A DNA stretch of 12,854 nucleotides. It comes from JAJYZP01 sp049964535 (GTDB taxonomy: Bacteria; Actinomycetota; Acidimicrobiia; Acidimicrobiales; Acidimicrobiaceae). Where the stretch lies: the NCBI GenBank assembly GCA_049964535.1, contig JBMFXG010000064.1:1-12854 (forward strand), read 5' to 3'. The notes under the pieces were generated by a model that was not told the origin of the DNA, searched no databases, and saw only the letters and a program-made list of their open reading frames with translations. A program made the position numbers and the translations under genes. Of the stretch, positions 6,454 through 12,854 are shown piece by piece (positions within the stretch are counted from its first letter, which is position 1; every line of letters starts with the position of its first letter).

Positions 6454-6466
6454 ATTGGGGGTTTCT

Positions 6467-7744
6467 ATGGCGAAGTTCGGCGAGGGCCAAGACGTAGTCA
6501 AGTGCAGCTTTTGTGGCATGTCGCAGAAGCAGGTTCGGAAGCTGATCGCTGGTCCGGGTGTCTATATCTGTGACAAGTGTATAGAGCTTTGCAACGATAT
6601 CATTGAGGACGAGGTTACCGAGCCCGGTGATGTGAAGTTCGAAAAGCTGCCGAAGCCTCGTGAGATCTCAGATTTTCTTGATGGGTACGTGGTCGGTCAA
6701 GATGAGGCGAAGAAGATCCTCTCTGTAGCGGTCTATAACCACTACAAGAGAGTTCAGGGTGGGCCTCCGCGCGACGGAGACGTTGAACTTGCCAAGTCCA
6801 ATATCTTGCTACTCGGCCCAACTGGGTGTGGGAAGACGCTACTTGCTCAGACCCTTGCTCGCATGCTCAATCTGCCCTTTGCGATCGCTGACGCAACGGC
6901 ACTCACGGAAGCTGGGTACGTCGGAGAAGACGTTGAGAATATCTTGCTCAAACTGATCCAGGCCGCAGACTATGACGTCAAGAAAGCTGAGACAGGGATC
7001 ATCTACATCGATGAGATCGACAAGATTGCTCGGAAGAGTGAAAACCCCTCGATCACACGCGACGTCTCTGGAGAGGGGGTACAACAGGCGCTTCTAAAAA
7101 TCCTAGAAGGTACCTCCGCCTCCGTGCCTCCTCAGGGGGGTCGAAAGCACCCTCACCAGGAGTTCATACAGATCGATACCACGAATATCTTGTTTATCTG
7201 TGGCGGAGCATTCGTTGGGCTGGAGAGCATCATTGAGGCGCGTCTAGGTCGAAAAGGACTTGGCTTCAATGCGCAACTCTTCGACGCCCATGAGAACCGA
7301 TCCTCCTTGCTACGGAAGGTCTTACCAGAGGATCTCTTGCGGTTCGGTCTCGTGCCTGAGTTCATCGGTCGATTGCCGGTGATTGGGGCGGTCTCCTCGT
7401 TGGACAAGGCTGCGCTGATTCAGATTCTTGTTGAGCCTAAAAATGCGCTTGTGAAGCAGTACAAACGAGTCTTCGAGCTCGATGGTGTCGAGCTGGTTTA
7501 CACTGATGACGCTCTAGAGGCCGTCGCAGAACAGGCATTGCTGCGAGGGACCGGTGCACGCGGTCTCAGGGCGATCATTGAGGAGGTTCTCCTCGACGTG
7601 ATGTACGAGTTGCCGTCTCGAGACGATGTCGATCGCTGTGTCATCGATCGATCGGTTGTGTTGGATCATGTGGCGCCAACGCTTGTTCCTCGTGTCGCTG
7701 AGCCTTCCGATCGACCAGATCGTGCTCGCAGAGCTGCGTCGTAG
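6467..7744 (+). CDS. clpX: ATP-dependent Clp protease ATP-binding subunit ClpX
   Basis: A 425-residue AAA+ unfoldase that recognises tagged substrates and feeds them to ClpP. Features from the ATG at 6467: an N-terminal C4 zinc-binding domain (Cys13, Cys16, Cys35, Cys38); Walker A GPTGCGKT at 117-124; pore loop GYVG at 150-153; Walker B IYIDE at 179-183; the RKH-loop GGRKHPHQEF; the ClpP-docking IGF-type loop, here LGF at 265-267; the arginine finger in PEFIGRLP; and sensor-2 GARGLRAIIE. The open frame extends back to a TTG at 6455. ATG 6467 is preferred because MAKFGEG is the typical actinobacterial ClpX start and a G-rich stretch (6457-6461) lies 5 nt upstream. The C-terminus ends in a short Arg/Pro-rich tail. 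folC begins 11 bp after the stop. Confidence 0.97.
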   Translation: MAKFGEGQDVVKCSFCGMSQKQVRKLIAGPGVYICDKCIELCNDIIEDEVTEPGDVKFEKLPKPREISDFLDGYVVGQDEAKKILSVAVYNHYKRVQGGPPRDGDVELAKSNILLLGPTGCGKTLLAQTLARMLNLPFAIADATALTEAGYVGEDVENILLKLIQAADYDVKKAETGIIYIDEIDKIARKSENPSITRDVSGEGVQQALLKILEGTSASVPPQGGRKHPHQEFIQIDTTNILFICGGAFVGLESIIEARLGRKGLGFNAQLFDAHENRSSLLRKVLPEDLLRFGLVPEFIGRLPVIGAVSSLDKAALIQILVEPKNALVKQYKRVFELDGVELVYTDDALEAVAEQALLRGTGARGLRAIIEEVLLDVMYELPSRDDVDRCVIDRSVVLDHVAPTLVPRVAEPSDRPDRARRAAS

Positions 7745-7755
7745 GGCCTGCAACA

Positions 7756-9063
7756 TTGAGTGAAGATGGTGATGGACTTCGCTGGCTTGAGGTGTTGCGT
7801 GACTTTGAAGGAGACCGGACCGGTGATATACCGAGCCTCGACTCACTACGAAAGCTTCTCGACTGTATCGGGGATCCGCAAAATCACTATCGCTCAATTC
7901 ACGTAGCAGGGACGAATGGCAAGGGGGCCGTCGCGCATTTCGCTTCCGTCCTTGGAGTGCGCAGTGGTTTCAGTGTTGGTACCTATACCTCCCCAGATCT
8001 CGGAGATCTCTGTGAGAGGATCAGATTTAATCTCGAGCCGATATCTCAGGGGCAACTCGATGCTGAACTTTCGTCTCTTCGAATGATTGGAGAGGCATTC
8101 GAGATTGCTGGTCTGACCAAGTTTGAAGTAATGACTGCAGCGGCTCTCTCACTTTTTTCACTCGAGGGAATCGAGCTTGGTGTAGTTGAAGTCGGGATGG
8201 GCGGCGCATGGGATGCAACGAACGTAATCGACGCAGAGGTGGCGGTGATTACTTCTATCGGACTCGACCACCAGGAGTATCTGGGCTCGACTGCCGAGGC
8301 GATAGCAGAGGTCAAGTCGGGGATCATCAAAGCGGGCTCCACGGTGATAGTCGGGCCCGTGTCTCAATCGGTTGAGACGGTACTTTTGACGGCGGCACAG
8401 CGAAGCGAGGTCGCTGAGATTCACTGGGTGGGCTACGACTTGGTTGTCCAGAGTCAATCGATGGCGGTGGGTGGTTGGGTCTGTGACTTCCAAACACCGT
8501 ATGGGTCGTACTCCGATATCTTTGTGTCTGGCCATGGGCGTCATCACGTCCAGAATGCCCTCATAGCGATCGGTTCGGTTGAGGCGCTTGAGCGGGGACC
8601 GCTCCCGCGTGAAGTGGTAGAGGACGCGATGCGTTATCAGACGCTTCGTGGACGTCTACAAGTCGCAAGTCGAGAACCACTTGTGGTGGTGGACGTCGCT
8701 CACAACTCCGATGCCGCCCGGGCGGTTGCATCGACGCTCGCCGAGGAGTTTTCGCACGTAGACGGTTGGGTCGTACTCCTCGGCCTTGCGCGTGGGCGAG
8801 AGAGCGAACCCTTTCTTCGAGCGCTCAATCCTTCGACCATCGACGAACTCTTTGTGATCGAGGCGCCCGGGAGTCGGGCCGATCTAGTCGAGGTAGCCCA
8901 CGAAGCCTCACTGCTAGGGATCCGGAGTCATCTTGCATCCAGTGTTGATGACGCCATGAATCAAGTTTTGGCGACTGTCCGAAAGGATCAGGGGGTGCTG
9001 GTCATTGGAGGGCACGGCTTAGCAGGTCAAGCGTTGGAATTTCTAAGGAGAACCTTGCCTTAG
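7756..9063 (+). CDS. folC: Folylpolyglutamate synthase / dihydrofolate synthase
   Basis: A 435-residue Mur-ligase-family enzyme that adds glutamate to (dihydro)folate using ATP. Visible motifs: P-loop HVAGTNGKG (49-57), TYTSPDL (76-82) and ERIRFN (87-92). GMGGAWDATN (147-156) stands where most homologues read GLGGRxDATN. SIGLDHQEYLG is the metal-binding region, and IAEVKSGI (183-190) carries the lysine expected to be carbamylated (Lys187). HGRHHVQNALIA and DVAHNSDAAR mark the substrate-binding and C-terminal domains. The start is a TTG with weak AGGG 9 nt upstream; no ATG or GTG occurs in frame nearby. Spacing of 11 bp after clpX suggests co-transcription. In Streptomyces and mycobacteria valS normally precedes folC; it is absent here. 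Assignment is firm; exact start less so. Confidence 0.94.
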   Translation: MSEDGDGLRWLEVLRDFEGDRTGDIPSLDSLRKLLDCIGDPQNHYRSIHVAGTNGKGAVAHFASVLGVRSGFSVGTYTSPDLGDLCERIRFNLEPISQGQLDAELSSLRMIGEAFEIAGLTKFEVMTAAALSLFSLEGIELGVVEVGMGGAWDATNVIDAEVAVITSIGLDHQEYLGSTAEAIAEVKSGIIKAGSTVIVGPVSQSVETVLLTAAQRSEVAEIHWVGYDLVVQSQSMAVGGWVCDFQTPYGSYSDIFVSGHGRHHVQNALIAIGSVEALERGPLPREVVEDAMRYQTLRGRLQVASREPLVVVDVAHNSDAARAVASTLAEEFSHVDGWVVLLGLARGRESEPFLRALNPSTIDELFVIEAPGSRADLVEVAHEASLLGIRSHLASSVDDAMNQVLATVRKDQGVLVIGGHGLAGQALEFLRRTLP

Positions 9064-9106
9064 CGTGGTCGATGGGTAGCGTGTTCGACTAACCTCTTTC
9101 ACCTGT

Positions 9107-9520
9107 ATGGGAAGAACTCTTTTAATCTGTAAGCCTGATGCCGTTGAACGGGGTCTCGTCGGCGAGATCTTGAGGCGAGTGGAGGCTAAGGGGCTCCGTT
9201 TCAGTCGACTAGAGCTCCGCACAATCGATGTTGCAACTGCGAAGACGCACTATAGCGAGCACGATGGTAAACCGTTTTTTGGTGATCTCGTTGATTTCAT
9301 CACTCGTTCTCCATCGCTGATTGCAGTTGTCGAAGGTCCTGGCGAGGTCTTTGCAATGGTTCGTTCGTTGATGGGCGTAACGGATCCGCAACTCGCAGCC
9401 CCCGGTACTATCCGAGGTGATCTAGCGACCATGGTGAGCGAGAATCTCGTACATGGCTCGGATTCTGCTGCGTCAGCTGAGCGAGAGATTGGTCTGTTCT
9501 TTCCGGAATTGAAGTCGTAG
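9107..9520 (+). CDS. ndk: Nucleoside diphosphate kinase
   Basis: A 137-residue enzyme of normal length that transfers the gamma-phosphate from ATP to other NDPs through a phospho-histidine. The catalytic His116 is in NLVHGSDS, the family signature. Lys9 in LLICKPDAVERG, Tyr49 in HYSEHDGKPFF, and Arg/Thr in GTIRGDLA form the nucleotide site. The protein is soluble and usually assembles as a tetramer or hexamer. The ATG at 9107 has no Shine-Dalgarno. TTGCCT (9055-9060) with TAGCGT (9077-9082) at 16-bp spacing is a weak candidate promoter overlapping the end of folC. folC-ndk-mreB is a common actinobacterial order. Confidence 0.97.
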   Translation: MGRTLLICKPDAVERGLVGEILRRVEAKGLRFSRLELRTIDVATAKTHYSEHDGKPFFGDLVDFITRSPSLIAVVEGPGEVFAMVRSLMGVTDPQLAAPGTIRGDLATMVSENLVHGSDSAASAEREIGLFFPELKS

Positions 9521-9555
9521 AGTACGAAAGTGTTCTCCGCTAGTGGAGGTATGTC

Positions 9556-10590
9556 ATGGCGAATGGTTCTTCGTTCTTTGGTAGGGATATGGCGGTCGAT
9601 CTTGGCACTGCTAATACCCTCGTGTACGTACGTGGCAAGGGTATCGTCTTAAACGAGCCGTCAGTAGTTGCGATCGATACCAGAGATGGTCGACCGTTAG
9701 CGGTTGGGGCTGAAGCCAAGAGAATGATTGGTCGGACGCCCTCCAATATCCAGGCGATTCGTCCGCTCAAAGATGGAGTGATTGCAGATTTTGAGATCTG
9801 TGAGAAGATGCTTCGCTACTTTATCGGCAAGGTTCATCGTTCGCGAATGTCAAAGCCCCGGATGGTTATCTGCGTCCCTAGCGGGATAACGGGAGTTGAG
9901 CAGAGGGCCGTGCAAGAGGCCGCCGAATACGCGGGTGCTCGAAAGCCGGCTTACATCATTGAAGAGCCGATGGCGGCTGCGATCGGTGCTGGACTTCCTA
10001 TCCACGAGCCCTCTGGAAATATGGTGGTTGATATCGGTGGCGGAACAACCGAGGTTGCCGTGATATCGCTCGGCGGTATCGTGACCTCCAAGTCGATTCG
10101 CATCGGAGGCGATGAACTCGATGAGGCGATCATCGCCTACATCAAAAAGGAGTACAGCTTGGCCCTCGGTGAGAGGACTGCTGAAGAGATGAAGATGACA
10201 CTTGGATCGGCGACGGTTCTAGAAGAGGAGCTTCAGGCGGAGATACGCGGTCGTGACCTCATTACTGGACTTCCGAAAACCGTTCTGATCTCTACTCAAG
10301 AGGTTCGCAAGGCTATCGAAGAGCCGATCAATGCTGTTGTTGATGCGGTAAAAGTTACACTCGATCAAACGCCGCCAGAGCTTGCGGCAGACATCATGGA
10401 GCAAGGTATCGTGCTCACTGGTGGAGGGGCTCTGCTGGCCGGTCTCGATAAGAGGCTGCATGACGAGACCGGTATGCCAATTATTGTCGCTAAAAATCCG
10501 CTGAACTGCGTTGCGATGGGGTCGGGGCAGTGTCTCGAGGAGTTCGATGCTCTCCGTCAAGTGTTGATGTCCAACTCATCGAGGAGATAG
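9556..10590 (+). CDS. mreB: Rod-shape-determining actin homologue MreB
   Basis: A 344-residue bacterial actin that forms membrane-associated filaments steering cell-wall synthesis. Actin-fold motifs: phosphate-1 VDLGTANT (14-21), EEPMAAAIGAG (136-146) with the catalytic glutamate region, phosphate-2 DIGGGTTEVAV (159-169), and the adenosine motif LTGGGALLAGLD (287-298). Length matches MreB (about 340). The start has a strong GGAGG (9545-9549) 6 nt before the ATG. An out-of-frame ATG at 9551 is too close to the Shine-Dalgarno to be used. mreC follows after 13 bp, forming the classic mreBCD-PBP2 operon. Its presence suggests a rod-shaped cell, or use of MreB in another growth stage as in Streptomyces. 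Confidence 0.98.
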   Translation: MANGSSFFGRDMAVDLGTANTLVYVRGKGIVLNEPSVVAIDTRDGRPLAVGAEAKRMIGRTPSNIQAIRPLKDGVIADFEICEKMLRYFIGKVHRSRMSKPRMVICVPSGITGVEQRAVQEAAEYAGARKPAYIIEEPMAAAIGAGLPIHEPSGNMVVDIGGGTTEVAVISLGGIVTSKSIRIGGDELDEAIIAYIKKEYSLALGERTAEEMKMTLGSATVLEEELQAEIRGRDLITGLPKTVLISTQEVRKAIEEPINAVVDAVKVTLDQTPPELAADIMEQGIVLTGGGALLAGLDKRLHDETGMPIIVAKNPLNCVAMGSGQCLEEFDALRQVLMSNSSRR

Positions 10591-10603
10591 GGCGACACGG
10601 GGC

Positions 10604-11437
10604 TTGGGGAGACTCTTTGAACGTCCGCGAGTAACCCTCCTGTTGGCGTTACTTATCTCGGTTACCTTGATGACCTTAAATTTTCGTGGAGGATCGCGAT
10701 TTAGTTTCGTCAGCGTTAAAGCTGAAATGCGGAACGTAATCGCTCCGCTACGGTCGGCTCTTGATGCCGTTGTTCGGCCGGTCTCAGACGTGGTGAGTGG
10801 GGCGTTCAACTACTCATCACTTCAGACTCAAGATGCGCGACTCCGTCAAGAGCTTCATGCCCTAGAGAGTCGATCGGTTCAAGGCAAGACCGCTAGCCAG
10901 GAGTTGCGGACGATCTTAGCGTTGAACAAAATACCCTTTGAAGGATCGATTCCAGGGGTCAATGCGCAGGTCATTTCGCTGACACCCACGAATGTGCAGT
11001 TGAGTTTCGAAATTGACAAAGGTTCATCATCTGGGATTCGACTCAATGACCCCGTCGTAGACGCAAGTGGCCTCGCCGGACGCGTAACGGCGGTTGCTTC
11101 GCAGACCTCGACTGTGTTGATGCTGACGGACCCGTCGTTTGCCGTTGGTGTGCGGCTTGGACCAAGTGGGAAGGCGGCTCTCGCCACAGGCGAAGGAGAG
11201 GGATCGCCTCTCAAGCTCTCCCTGGTCACACCGGGTACTCGTTTTACCCGCAACCAGGTGCTCACAACTTCGGGACTGCAAGGTGAAATATTTCCGCCAG
11301 GAATACCCGTGGGACGAGTGGTCAGCGCTTCGGATCAGCCAGGTTCGCTTCAAGAGAGCGTGGCGATGCAACCCGTCGTTAACTACGGCGCACTTCAATT
11401 CGTTAAGGTTCTGCTCTGGAGTCCGCCCGGATCATGA
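10604..11437 (+). CDS. mreC: Rod-shape-determining protein MreC
   Basis: A 277-residue membrane-anchored scaffold of the elongasome. Residues 10-26 form the single transmembrane helix after a basic N-terminus. About 72-107 is a predicted coiled coil (DARLRQELHALESR). About 120-275 is the double beta-barrel MreC domain with FEIDKGSSSGIRLNDPVV, GLAGRVT, TSTVLMLTDPSF and GIPVGRVV, ending in VKVLLW as in the family. The start is TTG at 10604. The frame upstream, back to a stop at 10565, contains no ATG or GTG, and the TTG gives the expected N-terminus. The G-run directly before it is too close to be a good Shine-Dalgarno, so translation probably couples to mreB. Its stop overlaps the mreD start by four bases (ATGA). 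Confidence 0.94.
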   Translation: MGRLFERPRVTLLLALLISVTLMTLNFRGGSRFSFVSVKAEMRNVIAPLRSALDAVVRPVSDVVSGAFNYSSLQTQDARLRQELHALESRSVQGKTASQELRTILALNKIPFEGSIPGVNAQVISLTPTNVQLSFEIDKGSSSGIRLNDPVVDASGLAGRVTAVASQTSTVLMLTDPSFAVGVRLGPSGKAALATGEGEGSPLKLSLVTPGTRFTRNQVLTTSGLQGEIFPPGIPVGRVVSASDQPGSLQESVAMQPVVNYGALQFVKVLLWSPPGS

Positions 11438-11958
11438 ATCGACTCGTTAGTCTCCGTCTGCCGCTCGTCGTTGTTACCTTCGTGGTTCTGGCACACACCT
11501 CGTTCGCAGCTACTCCGATCGATGGTGTTCACGTTGATTTGATGGCACTTTTGGTAAGCACCGTGGCAGTGGTTGGTGGTCGAGAACTAGCGGTGGTGGT
11601 TGGTTTTGTAGCCGGGCTGGCTACCGATGCATTTCTGACGACGCCTTTTGGTCTGAGTTCATTTGCGTTTGCTCTCGTTGGGTATCTACTCGGTGAGGTG
11701 GAGAGGTTCGGGCGGGAGCGGTCGTTGTTGATTAATTCTCTGCTCATAGCGGTTGGTAGTGCCGCAATCCAAGTGGTGCTGACGATCGGTCTCTACCTAC
11801 TTGGGCTCGGGAACCCACTGCAACATCGTGTACTTATCGAAGTTGGAGTTGTGACGGGAATAAACTTCGTTTTGTCACCAGTTGCTCTGCTGATCGTTCG
11901 ATTTGCACTTCCAGCTAGTGACCTGTCGTTAGCTTCAACGAACCGCAGGAGACCGTGA
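11434..11958 (+). CDS. mreD: Rod-shape-determining protein MreD
   Basis: A 174-residue, strongly hydrophobic integral membrane protein with about five or six helices (roughly 8-26, 33-47, 51-66, 70-88, 98-124, 134-158). This is the usual MreD size and topology; MreD has no enzymatic motif. It partners MreC and links the elongasome to PBP2/RodA. The ATG overlaps the mreC stop in an ATGA junction, which points to translational coupling. It ends 3 bp before the PBP2 start. Identification rests on topology and operon position plus the DxF/PFG pattern TDAFLTTPFGLSSFAFALVG. Confidence 0.9.
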   Translation: MNRLVSLRLPLVVVTFVVLAHTSFAATPIDGVHVDLMALLVSTVAVVGGRELAVVVGFVAGLATDAFLTTPFGLSSFAFALVGYLLGEVERFGRERSLLINSLLIAVGSAAIQVVLTIGLYLLGLGNPLQHRVLIEVGVVTGINFVLSPVALLIVRFALPASDLSLASTNRRRP

Positions 11959-11961
11959 ACG

Positions 11962-12854
11962 ATGGCACTTGTCAACGACGATGCGTCGACGCCAGCTACG
12001 CGATCGAATCAGTGGAGGAGCAGAACCGTAGGGCTCGTGGTTCTCGGCTTGTTCGTCGCACTCTTCACTCGGCTCTACTCGCTTCAGGTGCTACAAGCAC
12101 CGTACTATAAGACTCAGGCCAGCTCGAACCAGCTCCGCGAGGTTTCGATCTCACCACCTCGAGGACTAGTCCTCGACCGGTCTCAGAACGTATTGGTCGG
12201 TAATACGGTGATTCAAGAGCTGGCGCTGTCCCAGCGCTCCGAGACTCTGCACCCAGGTGTCGTTGGGCGCCTAGCAAAATTGATTGGCCTGACCAAGGCA
12301 CAGATTCTCTCTGAGCTGTCAAATTCGTCGTACAGTGCCTATCAACCGACTCCGATTAAGTCAAATATTTCGAGTACCACTGCGATCTATGTAGAGGAGC
12401 ACCAGAATCTTTTCCCTGGTGTCAGTGTCGTGCAGGCTACGCAGCCTAAATACACCAGAGGAGACCTTGCTGCTCAGGTGCTCGGTTATGTAGCACCCAT
12501 GACTGCCTCGCAGTACAAGGTTCTCAAGAAGCAGGGCTATCTCCCAACCGATCAGATCGGTCAATCAGGCGTAGAGGCAAGCTATCAGTCCTACCTGCGC
12601 GGTAAACCAGGAGTCGAGAAACTTGCAGTCAACTCCAGTGGTGACGTTGTTTCAGTCCTAGGGGTCAAGAAGCCAACTCCTGGTGGAAACGTTCAGCTGA
12701 CGATTGACGGGGCTCTCCAGGCGCAGGCAGAGAAGGACCTGGCGCAGCAGATTCATACGTTGGCGACGACAAAGAACTCCTTCAAGATCAATCCAGCTGC
12801 GCTCTCTGGGGCGGTGGTGATCGAGAATCCGCAAAATGGCAGTATCTATGCCAT
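11962..12854 (+). CDS. mrdA: Penicillin-binding protein 2, peptidoglycan transpeptidase; 3' partial
   Basis: The frame starts at ATG 11962 and stays open to the end of the window (297 residues visible). AGGAGA (11947-11952), inside the end of mreD, gives a good ribosome-binding site 9 nt upstream. Residues 1-20 are cytoplasmic, and about 21-39 form the single membrane anchor (TVGLVVLGLFVALF). The dimerisation domain begins with the class B PBP motif SPPRGLVLDR (64-73) and includes the QIGQSGVEASYQSYLRGKPG region. The start of the transpeptidase domain is seen in LSGAVVIENPQNGSIYA. The catalytic SxxK, SxN and KTG motifs lie beyond the right edge, so activity cannot be checked. It is the elongasome transpeptidase working with MreBCD and, normally, RodA, which would be expected next. 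Confidence 0.93.
   Translation, partial: MALVNDDASTPATRSNQWRSRTVGLVVLGLFVALFTRLYSLQVLQAPYYKTQASSNQLREVSISPPRGLVLDRSQNVLVGNTVIQELALSQRSETLHPGVVGRLAKLIGLTKAQILSELSNSSYSAYQPTPIKSNISSTTAIYVEEHQNLFPGVSVVQATQPKYTRGDLAAQVLGYVAPMTASQYKVLKKQGYLPTDQIGQSGVEASYQSYLRGKPGVEKLAVNSSGDVVSVLGVKKPTPGGNVQLTIDGALQAQAEKDLAQQIHTLATTKNSFKINPAALSGAVVIENPQNGSIYA

Noticed and set aside
6455..6466. TTG start for ClpX giving four extra residues
   Set aside because: The ATG at 6467 gives the typical ClpX N-terminus and has the G-rich stretch at suitable spacing; that stretch would lie inside the TTG-started frame.
10124..10138. Near-perfect palindrome AGGCGAT-C-ATCGCCT
   Set aside because: It lies inside mreB, is explained by the codons of a conserved stretch (DEAIIAY), and short GATC-rich palindromes look common in this window.
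5590..10584. 12-base direct repeat AACTCATCGAGG at 5590-5601 and 10573-10584
   Set aside because: A few shared 12-mers are expected by chance in 13 kb, and one copy is inside mreB coding sequence.

Overview
The window is a chromosomal segment from a probable actinobacterium, most likely class Acidimicrobiia. The repeat at the very start (GKGYWLVASDGGVFNYGDA) is a hallmark of surface proteins in that class. By-eye GC is in the mid-50s per cent, which would suit a Ferrimicrobium-like acidophile; the genus is an inference. The gene order tig-clpP-clpX ... folC-ndk-mreBCD-PBP2 is a conserved actinobacterial backbone.

Left part (1-3444, all +): the C-terminal part of a secreted glutamic peptidase of family G1 (eqolisin), joined to an Acidimicrobiia surface repeat and an Ig-like domain. 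A 167-bp intergenic stretch follows, holding two back-to-back inverted repeats. Next come a YgjP/DUF45-type zinc metallopeptidase and an M20-family metallo-dipeptidase. Middle (3471-4243): a nucleotidyltransferase of the NadD type on the minus strand, convergent with the M20 gene and divergent from trigger factor. The divergent spacer holds a sigma70-like promoter for the minus-strand gene and a nested inverted repeat.

Right part (4244-12854, all +): a protein-quality-control block (trigger factor, a single ClpP of ClpP2 type, ClpX), then folC (folate polyglutamylation), ndk (NTP balance), and the elongasome operon mreB-mreC-mreD-PBP2. PBP2 runs off the right edge before its transpeptidase active site. 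Spacing is tight from clpX onward (11, 43, 35, 13, -4 and 3 bp between successive genes), so clpX-folC-ndk-mreBCD-PBP2 may be transcribed together or with internal promoters. Several genes start with TTG (folC, mreC) or lack a Shine-Dalgarno sequence (M20 gene, the minus-strand gene, tig, ndk), which suggests leaderless or weakly led initiation.

No CRISPR array, insertion sequence, phage gene, rRNA or tRNA was seen. Most of the window is ordinary housekeeping DNA. The points worth a second look are the G1 peptidase architecture, the structured spacers at 1148-1227, 4108-4148 and 6364-6397, and the lone ClpP2-type clpP.
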